Assembly (NCBI GenBank): GCA_051648485.1
Contig: JBOFFH010000121.1
Span: forward strand, 1 to 23,153
Reading direction: 5' to 3'
DNA: 23,153 nucleotides
From: JAGNZR01 sp051648485
GTDB taxonomy: Bacteria; Fusobacteriota; Fusobacteriia; Fusobacteriales; Fusobacteriaceae
Shown: positions 6,285 through 14,841 of the stretch, one piece after another
Position numbering within the stretch: the first letter of the stretch is position 1
Layout of the letters: each line of letters begins with the position of its first letter
Notes under the pieces: model-generated
Told to the model about the DNA's origin: nothing
Seen by the model: only the letters and a program-made list of their open reading frames with translations
The model's database searches: none
Program-made: the position numbers and the translations under genes

Positions 6285-7199
6285 ATGAAAAAGATAACTG
6301 TATTAGGAAGTATTAACATGGATCTTGTTACTTTTTGTGAAAGAGCCCCAAGAGCTGGAGAAACATTATTAGGTAAAGAGTTTCGTCAAATTCCAGGAGG
6401 AAAAGGAGCAAATCAAGCAGTGGCTATGGGAAAATTAGGTGCTGAAGTTACTATGCTTGGAAAAGTTGGAACTGAAGGAATGGGAGAGGTTCTTTTGAAC
6501 TCTATGAAAAAAGATGGAGTTTTGGTAGATAAAATAGAGAAATCTTCTATAACTACTGGAATCGCAAAAATTATAGTAGAAGAAAGTGGACAAAATAGAA
6601 TTCTTGTAGTTTCAGGTGCCAACGGAGATGTAGATACTGATTATGTGGATAAAAATATAGAAACTATAAAAAATACAGATATTTTAGTTTGTCAGTTGGA
6701 AATTCCAATGGAAACTGTAAAATATGCTTTTAAAAAAGCTAAAGAACTAATGAAAGTTACGGTCTTGAATCCTGCACCAGCAGCTCATTTAGATGAGGAG
6801 ATTATTAGTAATTCAGATTATATAATTCCAAATGAAACAGAGCTTGAAATAATAACAGGAATTAAAACTGAAACGATGGATGGGGTTATAGAAGCTGCTA
6901 AATCTCTTTTGAATAAAGGTGTAAAGGGGCTTATTGTAACTCTTGGAAGTCAAGGTTCACTTTATATAGACAAAGAAAAACAAATAATGACTCCTGCTTA
7001 TAAGGTTAAAGCTCTAGATACAACTGCTGCAGGTGACAGTTTTATAGGTGGATTTGTAAAAGGAATTTCAGAAGGAATGGAGATTGGTGAAGCTATTGAA
7101 TTAGGAACTAAAGTTGCAGCTATCTCTGTAACAAGAATAGGGGCTCAAACATCCCTTCCAACAGAAGATGAAATAAAAAATTTTAGAGGAGAAAGATAG
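6285..7199 (+). CDS. rbsK: Ribokinase
   Basis: A 304-aa PfkB-family sugar kinase that phosphorylates D-ribose to ribose 5-phosphate in the cytoplasm. Seen in the sequence: the N-terminal GSINMDLV, signature 1 GGKGANQAVAMGKLG (about residues 38-52), which binds the sugar, the ribokinase-type NPAPA (about 162-166) and PNETE (about 182-186), and signature 2 DTTAAGDSFIGGFV (about 245-258) with the catalytic Asp at about 251 and the anion hole. Length is typical (about 300-310). The gene starts 3 nt after rbsR with the ribosome site AAGGAG inside the end of rbsR, so the two are probably translationally coupled. It feeds ribose delivered by RbsABC into the pentose phosphate pathway. Confidence 0.96.
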   Translation: MKKITVLGSINMDLVTFCERAPRAGETLLGKEFRQIPGGKGANQAVAMGKLGAEVTMLGKVGTEGMGEVLLNSMKKDGVLVDKIEKSSITTGIAKIIVEESGQNRILVVSGANGDVDTDYVDKNIETIKNTDILVCQLEIPMETVKYAFKKAKELMKVTVLNPAPAAHLDEEIISNSDYIIPNETELEIITGIKTETMDGVIEAAKSLLNKGVKGLIVTLGSQGSLYIDKEKQIMTPAYKVKALDTTAAGDSFIGGFVKGISEGMEIGEAIELGTKVAAISVTRIGAQTSLPTEDEIKNFRGER

Positions 7200-7201
7200 T
7201 C

Positions 7202-7609
7202 ATGAAAAAATCTAGATTACTAAATAGTGAATTGAGTTATGAGATATCAAAAATAGGGCATACAGCTCATTTAACACTTTGTGATGCAGGACTTCCAATT
7301 CCAGCAGAAGTTAAAAGAATAGATTTGGCTATAGAAAAAGGAACTCCATCTTTTATAAAAACTTTAGATGTAATATTATCTGAAATGATGGTAGAAGAAA
7401 TAGTGATTGCCGCTGAAATTCATGAAAAAAACCCAGAAATATACCTTGAAATGATGGAAACTTTTAAAAATCACAAGATGAATCCAAAAGTTACAGAAAT
7501 TTCTCATGAAGAGTTCAAAGTTATGACTAAAAGTAGTGAAGCAATAGTAAGAACAGGAGAGTGTACTCCGTATGCCAATGTAATTTTAAAATCTGGAGTA
7601 ACATTTTAA
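7202..7609 (+). CDS. rbsD: D-ribose pyranase
   Basis: The 135-aa cytoplasmic enzyme interconverts beta-pyranose and beta-furanose forms of ribose, giving RbsK its furanose substrate. Family features are visible: the early IGHTAHLTLCDAGLPIP stretch (about residues 17-33), with the conserved His of the RbsD/FucU active site at about 19, and the C-terminal ECTPYANVILKSGV (about 119-132). The usual Asp after GHT (GHTD in many RbsD) is Ala here. Length is normal (131-140 aa). It begins 2 nt after the rbsK stop with GAGGAG in the rbsK end, and is followed 9 nt later by rbsA. Confidence 0.95.
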   Translation: MKKSRLLNSELSYEISKIGHTAHLTLCDAGLPIPAEVKRIDLAIEKGTPSFIKTLDVILSEMMVEEIVIAAEIHEKNPEIYLEMMETFKNHKMNPKVTEISHEEFKVMTKSSEAIVRTGECTPYANVILKSGVTF

Positions 7610-7618
7610 GGAGCTGAA

Positions 7619-9109
7619 ATGGAAAAAGAGATAATACTTGAAATGAAAGGAATAACTAAAAGTTTTCCTGGAGTAAAAGCTTTAGATGGAGCAGCATTGA
7701 ATGTGTATAAAGGTAGAGTAATGGCTCTTATGGGAGAAAATGGAGCTGGAAAATCGACACTTATGAAAATAATGACAGGTATCTACATTAAAGATGAGGG
7801 AGAAATTTTTCATAATGGTAGATCTGTAGAATACAGTGGAGCTAAAGAATCTCAAGAAAGTGGAATAGCAATAATTCACCAAGAATTGAATCTAATATCT
7901 CATCTTTCTATATCTGAAAATATATTTCTTGGAAGAGAACACATGGGAAAATATGGAAGAGTAGATTGGGAATCTATGCACAGGGAAGCAAGAGCGATTT
8001 TAAATACTTTAGGTATAGAAGAAAGTGAAAAAACTTTGATCAAAGATTTAACTATTGGAAAAATGCAAATGGTAGAAATAGCAAAAGCTCTTTCACAAAA
8101 TGCTAAACTGATAGTTATGGATGAACCTACTGATGCTTTAACAGATAAAGAAACCGAGTATCTTTTTAAAGTTATAAGAAACCTTACAAAAGAAAAAAAA
8201 GGAATAGTATATATCTCTCACAGATTAAAAGAGATACCAGAAATATGTGATGATATAACTGTTATGAGAGATGGAAAGTTTATAGTTGAAGCTGAAGTGA
8301 AAAATATAGATGAAAATTTTATCATTGAAAAAATGGTAGGAAGAACTTTGACAGATCAGTTTCCAAGAGTTGAAGTAGCAAAAGGTGAGGAAGTTTTAAA
8401 AGTAGAAAATCTTGAAGGTGAATATGTAAAAGATGTAACATTTGCACTGAATAAAGGTGAGATTCTAGGAGTTGCAGGACTGATGGGAGCTGGCAGAACT
8501 GAACTTATGAAAACAATTTATGGATATTATCCAGCAAAATCTGGAACGATCTATATAGATGGAGTTTCACAATCTATAAAATCTCCTGAGCAGGGAGTTG
8601 GATTAGGAATTGCTTATGTATCTGAAGATAGAAAAGCTAACGGTTTAGTTTTAGGATTGAATGTAAAAGAAAATATGACTCTCTCTTCTTTAAAAAGTTT
8701 TTCTAGTTTTTTAGGTTTAGATAAAGGTAAAGAGAAAAAACAAGTTCAAGAGTATATTGAAAAATTTAGAATAAAAACTCCAAGTATGGATCAAATAATA
8801 AAGAACTTAAGTGGAGGAAATCAGCAAAAAGTTGCCATAGCAAAAGCTCTTATGACAGAACCTAAAATTCTTATTTTAGATGAGCCTACAAGAGGAGTAG
8901 ATGTGGGAGCTAAAAAAGAGATTTATGACGTTATAAATCAGCTTAAAGAGAAGGGGCTAAGTATTATTTTAATCTCATCTGAAATGCCTGAAGTTATGGG
9001 ATTAAGCGACAGAATTATGGTTATACATGAAAATAAGATAAGTGGTCATTTAACAAGAGAAGAGTTTGATCAAGAAAAAATAATGAGATTAGCAGTGGGA
9101 GTGAGATAA
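7619..9109 (+). CDS. rbsA: Ribose ABC importer ATP-binding protein, two fused ATPase domains
   Basis: A 496-aa sugar ABC ATPase of the RbsA/MglA type with tandem nucleotide-binding domains. Domain 1 has Walker A GENGAGKST (about residues 39-47), a degenerate signature LTIGKMQ (about 145) and Walker B VMDEPTDAL. Domain 2 has the atypical Walker A region GLMGAGRTEL normal for this family's second site, the signature LSGGNQQKVAIAKA, and Walker B LILDEPTRGVDVG. It sits on the inner face of the membrane and powers RbsC. The ribosome site AAGGAG (7609-7613) overlaps the rbsD stop. Its TAA shares one base with the rbsC ATG (TAATG), a classic translational coupling. Confidence 0.96.
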   Translation: MEKEIILEMKGITKSFPGVKALDGAALNVYKGRVMALMGENGAGKSTLMKIMTGIYIKDEGEIFHNGRSVEYSGAKESQESGIAIIHQELNLISHLSISENIFLGREHMGKYGRVDWESMHREARAILNTLGIEESEKTLIKDLTIGKMQMVEIAKALSQNAKLIVMDEPTDALTDKETEYLFKVIRNLTKEKKGIVYISHRLKEIPEICDDITVMRDGKFIVEAEVKNIDENFIIEKMVGRTLTDQFPRVEVAKGEEVLKVENLEGEYVKDVTFALNKGEILGVAGLMGAGRTELMKTIYGYYPAKSGTIYIDGVSQSIKSPEQGVGLGIAYVSEDRKANGLVLGLNVKENMTLSSLKSFSSFLGLDKGKEKKQVQEYIEKFRIKTPSMDQIIKNLSGGNQQKVAIAKALMTEPKILILDEPTRGVDVGAKKEIYDVINQLKEKGLSIILISSEMPEVMGLSDRIMVIHENKISGHLTREEFDQEKIMRLAVGVR

Positions 9110-10035
9110 TGTTAAAAAAAATATGGAACAATAAACCTTTAGTAGGACTTATAATATTTTCAATAGTAGTTTCAATATTCAATCCAAGATTTCTTTCAAT
9201 AAATAACCTGTTAAATGTACTGAGACAAACTTCTATAAATTCAGTTATAGCAATAGGAATGACTTTAGTAATTTTAACAGGAGGAATAGATCTTTCGGTA
9301 GGTTCTGTTCTAGCAATCACAGGAGCTCTTTGTGCTGCTATGATAAGTGCGGGAATAAACCCTATGGCAGTTATTGTTATAACTTTAGCAATAGGATTTA
9401 TCTTAGGACTTTTAAATGGAGTGTTTATCTCTTATGCTAAACTTCAACCATTTATTGTAACGTTAGTAACTATGACTCTTTTAAGAGGAGCAACTTTAGT
9501 TTATACAGATGGAAAACCTATTCCAGTTAGAGTGGAAGGAGAGTTTTTTGAAAATATAGGTGGAGGATATTTATTTGAAATTCCTATTCCAATATACATT
9601 ATGCTAGCTCTTTTCCTAGTTGGATACTATGTTCTGAATAATACAAAATTTGGAAGATATGTTTATGCTATCGGAGGAAATGAAGAAGCAACAAAACTTT
9701 CAGGAGTAAATACTTCTAAATATAAAACTTTAGTCTATGGAGCCGCTGGTTCTTTGGCAGCATTAGCAGGAATAATAGTAACTTCTAGATTAGGTTCGGC
9801 TCAGCCAACAGCAGGAGCAGGTTATGAACTAGATGCCATAGCAGCAGTTGTTTTAGGTGGGACATCTCTTTCAGGAGGAGTTGGAAGAATAGCAGGAACA
9901 GCTTTAGGAGCAATAATAATAGGAGTGTTGGGGAATGCTTTAAATTTATTAAATGTTTCCTCTTATTATCAAATGATGATCAAAGCAGCTGTTATCCTGA
10001 TAGCTGTACTTATAGATAAAAAATCAAGTAAATAA
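9109..10035 (+). CDS. rbsC: Ribose ABC importer permease
   Basis: A 308-aa inner-membrane permease of the BPD_transp_2 type (RbsC/XylH/AraH). About eight to ten hydrophobic helices are visible. Conserved blocks include IAIGMTLVILTGGIDLSVGSVLA (near residues 43-65), NGVFISYAKLQPFIVTLVTM, and the cytoplasmic coupling region YAIGGNEEATKLSGVNTSKYK. The segment GYELDAIAAVVLGGTSLSGGVG is near-invariant in this family. It forms the membrane channel for ribose with RbsA. It overlaps the rbsA stop by one base and is followed 19 nt later by rbsB. Length is slightly below E. coli RbsC (321). Confidence 0.96.
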   Translation: MLKKIWNNKPLVGLIIFSIVVSIFNPRFLSINNLLNVLRQTSINSVIAIGMTLVILTGGIDLSVGSVLAITGALCAAMISAGINPMAVIVITLAIGFILGLLNGVFISYAKLQPFIVTLVTMTLLRGATLVYTDGKPIPVRVEGEFFENIGGGYLFEIPIPIYIMLALFLVGYYVLNNTKFGRYVYAIGGNEEATKLSGVNTSKYKTLVYGAAGSLAALAGIIVTSRLGSAQPTAGAGYELDAIAAVVLGGTSLSGGVGRIAGTALGAIIIGVLGNALNLLNVSSYYQMMIKAAVILIAVLIDKKSSK

Positions 10036-10054
10036 ATATAAAGGGAGTGGTGAT

Positions 10055-10939
10055 ATGAAAAATATTATGAAATTAAAAATGTTAGGGATTATGGCAGTTG
10101 GAGTATTAATGATGGGAACTGCAACTGAAGCTGCTAGAATAGGACTTGTAGTTTCGACTCAAGATAATCCTTTCTTTGTAACTTTAAAAGAGGGAGCAGA
10201 GAAAAAAGCTAAAGAGATGGGACATACTCTTGTAGTTTTAGATTCTCAAAATGATCCTTCTAAAGAGCTAAGTAATGTAGAAGATTTAATGGTAAAAGGA
10301 ATAGATGTACTACTTATAAACCCAACAGATTCAGATGCAGTAGGTTCAGCAGTAAGAACCGCCAACAGAGCTAAAGTTCCTGTAATAACTTTAGATAGAG
10401 CAGCTAATTCAGGAAAAGTTGTAGCTCATGTAGCTTCAGACAATAAAGCTGGAGGAAAACTGGCTGGAGAGTATGTTTTAGAGCAGTTAAAAATGTCAGG
10501 TAAAGTTGTTGAATTAGAAGGAATTCCAGGAACAACTGCAGCTCGTGATAGAGGAGAAGGATTTAATTCAGCAATAACTGGAAAGTTAAATGTAGTTGCT
10601 AAGCAAGCGGCAGATTTTGATAGAACAAAAGGGCTTAATGTAATGGAAAACATTATTCAAGCACAACCTGAGTTCAGTGCTGTTTTTGCTCACAATGATG
10701 AAATGGCTTTAGGAGCTTTAAGAGCCTTAGAATCTGCTAATAGAAAAGATGTTATAGTTGTAGGATTTGACGCTACAGAGGATGCTGTAAATGCTGTTAA
10801 AGCTGGAAGATTATCAGCTACAGTAGCACAAAAACCATCTGAAATAGGAGCTAAGGGAGTAGAAACAGCAGATAAAATAATTAAAAAACAAACTGTGGCT
10901 GAATATATCCCGGTAGAGCTTGAACTTATAAAAAAATAA
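10055..10939 (+). CDS. rbsB: Periplasmic ribose-binding protein
   Basis: A 294-aa solute-binding protein (type I periplasmic-binding fold) that hands ribose to RbsC. The N-terminus is a Sec signal peptide (residues 1 to about 26, with a hydrophobic core and cleavage near ATEA/ARIG). The absence of a lipobox Cys suggests a soluble periplasmic protein, consistent with a cell having an outer membrane. The mature protein starts IGLVVSTQDNPFFVTLKEGA and carries the typical DSQNDPSKELSNVEDL, PTDSDAVG, TLDRAANSG and FAHNDEMALGALRAL blocks; these are ribose-binding signatures. It is the last gene of the operon, with ribosome site AAGGGAG upstream and a strong terminator 17 nt after the stop. Confidence 0.96.
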   Translation: MKNIMKLKMLGIMAVGVLMMGTATEAARIGLVVSTQDNPFFVTLKEGAEKKAKEMGHTLVVLDSQNDPSKELSNVEDLMVKGIDVLLINPTDSDAVGSAVRTANRAKVPVITLDRAANSGKVVAHVASDNKAGGKLAGEYVLEQLKMSGKVVELEGIPGTTAARDRGEGFNSAITGKLNVVAKQAADFDRTKGLNVMENIIQAQPEFSAVFAHNDEMALGALRALESANRKDVIVVGFDATEDAVNAVKAGRLSATVAQKPSEIGAKGVETADKIIKKQTVAEYIPVELELIKK

Positions 10940-10956
10940 AAAATTCAATATATATA

Positions 10957-10998
10957 AAAAAATGCCAAATTGATGAAAATTCAATTTGGCATTTTTTT
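10957..10998 (+). terminator. rbs operon terminator
   Basis: A 17-bp stem (10957-10973 with 10981-10997, core TGCCAAATTGA) with a 7-nt loop and a T7 run (10992-10998). Confidence 0.95.
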
Positions 10999-11000
10999 AT

Positions 11001-11048
11001 GTAAAATACGAGTAAAATAAAATTACTTTATTTTTACTCATATTTTAT
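11001..11048. promoter_or_regulatory. Long imperfect palindrome upstream of the phosphonate transport operon
   Basis: The arm 11001-11021 pairs with 11027-11048 (inner part GAGTAAAATAAA against TTTATTTTTACTC) with one bulged T and about two imperfect pairs, around a 5-nt centre. There is no T-run after it, and the rbs terminator is already complete before it, so a protein-binding site is more likely than a terminator. Its right arm belongs to the element shared with 16815-16861. Confidence 0.6.
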
Positions 11049-11077
11049 TTTATATTTACACACATAAGTTATATTTA
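11031..11077 (+). promoter_or_regulatory. Promoter region of the phosphonate transport operon, copy A of a shared 47-nt element
   Basis: TTTTTACTC at 11031, then TATTTTAT, TTTACA and a -10-like TATATT (11070-11075). Ungapped comparison with 16815-16861 gives 39 of 47 identical positions. No good -35 lies 17 nt before TATATT, which suggests an activator-dependent promoter. The transcript would start near 11082, before the ribosome site GGGGAG (11096-11101). Confidence 0.65.
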
Positions 11078-11107
11078 GATATAGAAAAAATACACGGGGA
11101 GAAAAAA

Positions 11108-12133
11108 ATGAAAAAAATATTATTATTTTTAACAGTGGCAGGAATTTTTACAGGATGTGGAAATAAAGCTGAAAAATCAAAAGAAGAGATAACAGTTTAT
11201 ACAGCTCTTGAAAATGAGCAGATACCTGAATATTTAGAATCTTTCAAAAAACAATATCCAGAGATAGAATTAAATATAATAAGAGAATCAACTGGAGTAA
11301 TAATTTCAAGAGTACTTGCAGAAAAAAATAATCCTCAAGCTGATGTGATATGGGGGACAGCTGCAACAGGGCTTCTTGTTTTAGATGAAGCAAATCTTCT
11401 TAAACCTTATTCTCCTAAAGGAATAGAGCAGATAGATTCTAAATTTAAAGATAATACAGGAGAACATCCTAAATGGGTAGGAAACAATGCTTGGATGAGT
11501 GCGATTTCTGTAAATACAATAGAAATGAAAAAATTAGGAATAAAAGAACCTAAAAATTTTGCTGATCTTTTAAAGCCTGAGTATAAAGGACTTATATCTA
11601 TGCCTAACCCAGCTTCTTCTGGTACAGGATTCCTTACAGTTTCAGCTTTTATTCAATTGTATGGAGAGCAAGGTGCATGGGAATATATGGAAAAACTAAA
11701 TGAAAATATGGGTGTTTATACACATTCAGGATCTAAACCTGCAAGAACAGCAGCATCAGGTGAATACCCTATAGGAGTTTCTTATGGATATCCTGGAATA
11801 AAAATAAAAAATGAAGGAGCACCTATAAATGTGTATTTTCCATCTGAAGGTTCAGGATGGGATTCAGAAGCAAATGCTCTTATAAATAAGAACAATATAA
11901 AAGAATCTGCTAAAGTATTTTTAGATTGGGCTATTTCTCAAGACGCTATGAAAATGTATGCTAAATCTTACGCAATAGTTTCAAGAGATGTAGGAATTTT
12001 ACCTCCTGAAGGGTTTCCAAAAAATGCTGCTAATCAGCTAATAAAGAATGATTTCTCATGGGCAGCTAAGAATAAAGATGAAATTTTGACAAAATGGCAG
12101 GTTAAATTTGGATCTAAAACAGAGGTGAAATAA
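11108..12133 (+). CDS. 2-Aminoethylphosphonate ABC transporter substrate-binding lipoprotein (PhnS2/AepX type)
   Basis: The 341-aa protein has a short signal peptide ending in the lipobox-like FTGC (Cys at residue 17), so it is probably a lipoprotein. The mature part has the iron/polyamine/phosphonate type II binding-protein fold: ITVYTALENEQIPEYLESF, then ADVIWGTAATGLLVLDEANLL, the hinge MPNPASSGTGFLTVSAF (about 163-179) and a later SYGYPGIKIKNEG. This class includes Fe3+, thiamine, spermidine and 2-AEP binders. The assignment to 2-AEP rests on the downstream fused permease, phnX and phnW. It heads the operon; the ATPase follows after 21 nt. Specificity is inferred from context and I am fairly sure of it. 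Confidence 0.85.
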   Translation: MKKILLFLTVAGIFTGCGNKAEKSKEEITVYTALENEQIPEYLESFKKQYPEIELNIIRESTGVIISRVLAEKNNPQADVIWGTAATGLLVLDEANLLKPYSPKGIEQIDSKFKDNTGEHPKWVGNNAWMSAISVNTIEMKKLGIKEPKNFADLLKPEYKGLISMPNPASSGTGFLTVSAFIQLYGEQGAWEYMEKLNENMGVYTHSGSKPARTAASGEYPIGVSYGYPGIKIKNEGAPINVYFPSEGSGWDSEANALINKNNIKESAKVFLDWAISQDAMKMYAKSYAIVSRDVGILPPEGFPKNAANQLIKNDFSWAAKNKDEILTKWQVKFGSKTEVK

Positions 12134-12154
12134 AAGTTAGCAATCGGAGGAAAA

Positions 12155-13132
12155 ATGATTTATTTACAAATCAAAAATATAGAGAAAAAATTCGGAAGTT
12201 TTACAGCTTTAAATCGAGTAAACTTCGAGGTACAAAAAGGAGAATTTATATGTTTTCTAGGTCCATCGGGATGTGGAAAAACAACTCTTCTTAGAATGAT
12301 AGCAGGGCTTGAAAAATCAGATAGTGGAGAAATATTCTTAAATGGAGAAAATATTACAAAAAAACATCCATCTAAAAGAAATATGTCAATAGTTTTTCAG
12401 TCTTACGCTTTGTTTCCTAACATGACAGTAGGAGAAAATATAGCTTATGGAATGAAAAATAAAAAAATACCCAAAGATATGATAGTTAAAAAAATAGATG
12501 AAGTTTTAGAGTTAGTAGGCCTTCGTGGAAGAGAGGATAAGTATCCTAATGAACTTTCGGGTGGTCAGCAGCAAAGAGTTGCTTTAGCGAGAGCTATAGC
12601 ATATTCTCCGGACATACTTCTTTTAGATGAACCTCTTTCCGCTTTAGATGCTAAAGTTAGAGAAAAACTTAGAAATGATATAAAAAATCTACAAAAAAAA
12701 TTGGGGATAACAACTATAATGGTAACTCATGATCAAGAGGAGGCTCTTTCTATGGCTGATAGAGTAGTAGTTATGGATAATGCTAATATAATTCAAATAG
12801 GAACTCCTCAAGAGATATATGAAAAGCCTGTAAATAAATTTATAGGGAATTTTATAGGTAAAATAAATAACTTTGAAATCAATGGAAAAAAAATTGTAGC
12901 CAGACCTGAAGATATAGTTTTAGCTGATGAAAAAACTAGTGATTTTTTTACAGGAATTTTAAATTCTTGGGAATATATGGGATCTTATTATCGTTTAAAA
13001 ATTCAAAAAAAAGATTTTATGATAGATGTTGATGTTTCAAGAAATGATATTGACCATATTCATCTAGAAAAAAATCAAAATATATTTCTGAAAGTTACAA
13101 GAACTGTGACAGGAGGAAAAGAATGGATTTAG
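12155..13132 (+). CDS. 2-AEP ABC transporter ATP-binding protein (PhnT2/AepV type)
   Basis: The 325-aa ATPase is of the PotA/FbpC class. Walker A is GPSGCGKTT (about residues 36-44), the Q-loop is VFQSYALFPNMTV, the signature LSGGQQQRVALARA and Walker B ILLLDEPLSALD. The switch His lies in MVTHDQEEALSMADR. A C-terminal regulatory OB/TOBE-like region follows after about residue 240, starting with RPEDIVL. It energises the fused permease encoded next. The ribosome site GGAGG (12147-12151) precedes the ATG. Its last 10 nt overlap the start of the permease gene, typical of coupled translation. Confidence 0.9.
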   Translation: MIYLQIKNIEKKFGSFTALNRVNFEVQKGEFICFLGPSGCGKTTLLRMIAGLEKSDSGEIFLNGENITKKHPSKRNMSIVFQSYALFPNMTVGENIAYGMKNKKIPKDMIVKKIDEVLELVGLRGREDKYPNELSGGQQQRVALARAIAYSPDILLLDEPLSALDAKVREKLRNDIKNLQKKLGITTIMVTHDQEEALSMADRVVVMDNANIIQIGTPQEIYEKPVNKFIGNFIGKINNFEINGKKIVARPEDIVLADEKTSDFFTGILNSWEYMGSYYRLKIQKKDFMIDVDVSRNDIDHIHLEKNQNIFLKVTRTVTGGKEWI

Positions 13133-14838
13133 TTTTAAAAAAAACTGAAAAACTGACATCAGAAAAAATAAGAGATATTTTCGTATGGGTAATAGTTCTT
13201 TTTTTTATGGTTGCACTAGTATTTCCATTGTTTTTTTTAGGGATAAAATCTTTAGAAAATACAGCTGGTGAATATGTGGGAGTACAAAATTTTGTTCAAT
13301 ATTTAAAAAATCCAGGAGTGATGAACTCATTTTTGAATACAGTAAAAATAGCAATTCTTTCGATGGTAATAACTTTAGGAATTGGATTTCTTTATTCTTA
13401 TGGTGTATCCAGAGCAAATTTAAAAGGAAAAAACATTTTAAAGTTTTTAGTACTTCTACCAATATTCGCTCCTACAATGCTTCATGGAATCTCTTTGGTC
13501 TATCTTTTTGGAAGAATGGGTCTTATAACTACAGGATTTTTTGGAAGATTGCCATGGCTTTCTACCAATATAAATCTTTATGGACCTGTAGGAATAGTAA
13601 TAAGTGAAGTTATTTACACTCTTCCACAAGCATATTTGATAATTTCAATTGCTCTTGCTAATAGTGATTATAGACTTTATGAAGCTGCAGAAACACTAGG
13701 AACATCGAAAATAAAACAGTTCTTTACAATAACTCTTCCGGGATGTAAATATGCAGTTTTTTCGACGTCAATAGTTGCTTTTATTCTTGCTTTTACAGAT
13801 TTCGGAGCTCCTAAAGTTGTAGGAGGAGATTACAATGTTTTGGCAACAGATATTTATAAACAAGTTATAGGGCAGCAAAATCTTGGAAGAGGAGCTGTAG
13901 TCAGTATATTGTTACTAATTCCAGCGGTAATATCATTTTTTCTTCAAAAGTCATTAGAAAAAAAACAAAGAGATGTTTTCAATGCAAAATCAATGGGATA
14001 TAGAATAAAAGAATCAGTGGGAAGAGATATATTTTTTAATATATTTTGCTGGATAATAGCTTTCTTTATTTTAGGAATATTTTTAACAGCAATAGTGGCA
14101 TCTTTTATAAAAATGTGGCCATATAACTTTGAAGTTACTTTGAATAATTATAAATTCTTTGATTTCAACGGTGGAGCTATGTCTTTTTATAGAAATTCGG
14201 TATCTATAGCCATAGCCTCAGGATTTATAGGAACATTTTTAGCATATATGGGAGCATTTTTATATTTAAAAACTGAATCATTAAAGCTATTAAGAAATCT
14301 AATAAACTTTTTTGCAATAGTTCCTTTAGCTTTACCAGGAATGGTTTTGGGTCTTGGATACATATTTTTCTTTAACATGAATTTGATTAAAATTCCTTTT
14401 ATCGGAGAAATAAGTAATCCTTTTAACTCTCTTTATGGGACTATGTGGATACTGGTACTTGTAAATATAACTCACTTTTTTTCAGTTGCTTTTATGACTG
14501 CAGCCACATCTTTGAAAAAATTAGACAAAGAGTTTGAAATAATATCGCTTTCTATGGGAGTCCCTTGGTATAAGACATTTTTTCATGTAACACTTCCTTT
14601 GACTATAGGAGCAGTTGGAGAAATTTTTATGTATTACTTTGTAAACTCAATGACTACAGTATCAGCAGCAGTTTTTTTATACAGTTCTAAAACGACTTTA
14701 GCATCTATAGCTATGGTAAATTTAGATGAAGTAGGAGACCAGGCTAAAGCAGCTGCTATGGGAATTTTAATCATAGGAACAAATCTTATAATAAAATTAA
14801 TTTATGAAATAATTAAAAAATTTTTTGGGAGGAAATAA
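13123..14838 (+). CDS. 2-AEP ABC transporter permease, two fused membrane domains (PhnU2/AepW type)
   Basis: The 571-aa inner-membrane protein contains two BPD_transp_1 permease halves in one chain, each with about six helices. The coupling loops are visible in both halves: LYEAAETLGTSKIKQFFTITLPGCK (about residues 186-210) and FEIISLSMGVPWYKTFFHVTLPL (about 471-493), the EAA motif that contacts the ATPase. Fused permeases of about 550-580 aa are typical of the phnU2-type 2-AEP transporter and of ferric transporters (FbpB type). The phnX/phnW neighbours favour 2-AEP. It starts in the last codons of the ATPase gene with GGAGG upstream, and phnX follows 3 nt after its stop. Confidence 0.9.
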   Translation: MDLVLKKTEKLTSEKIRDIFVWVIVLFFMVALVFPLFFLGIKSLENTAGEYVGVQNFVQYLKNPGVMNSFLNTVKIAILSMVITLGIGFLYSYGVSRANLKGKNILKFLVLLPIFAPTMLHGISLVYLFGRMGLITTGFFGRLPWLSTNINLYGPVGIVISEVIYTLPQAYLIISIALANSDYRLYEAAETLGTSKIKQFFTITLPGCKYAVFSTSIVAFILAFTDFGAPKVVGGDYNVLATDIYKQVIGQQNLGRGAVVSILLLIPAVISFFLQKSLEKKQRDVFNAKSMGYRIKESVGRDIFFNIFCWIIAFFILGIFLTAIVASFIKMWPYNFEVTLNNYKFFDFNGGAMSFYRNSVSIAIASGFIGTFLAYMGAFLYLKTESLKLLRNLINFFAIVPLALPGMVLGLGYIFFFNMNLIKIPFIGEISNPFNSLYGTMWILVLVNITHFFSVAFMTAATSLKKLDKEFEIISLSMGVPWYKTFFHVTLPLTIGAVGEIFMYYFVNSMTTVSAAVFLYSSKTTLASIAMVNLDEVGDQAKAAAMGILIIGTNLIIKLIYEIIKKFFGRK

Positions 14839-14841
14839 AAA

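Noticed and set aside
7682..7882. Minus-strand frames inside rbsA, rbsC, rbsB, the permease and phnX
   Set aside because: Each lies fully within a gene with unmistakable family motifs on the plus strand and has no start signals of its own.
11001..11048. Palindrome read as a second rbs terminator
   Set aside because: A complete terminator already ends at 10998 and the palindrome lacks a T-run; it overlaps a conserved promoter element instead.
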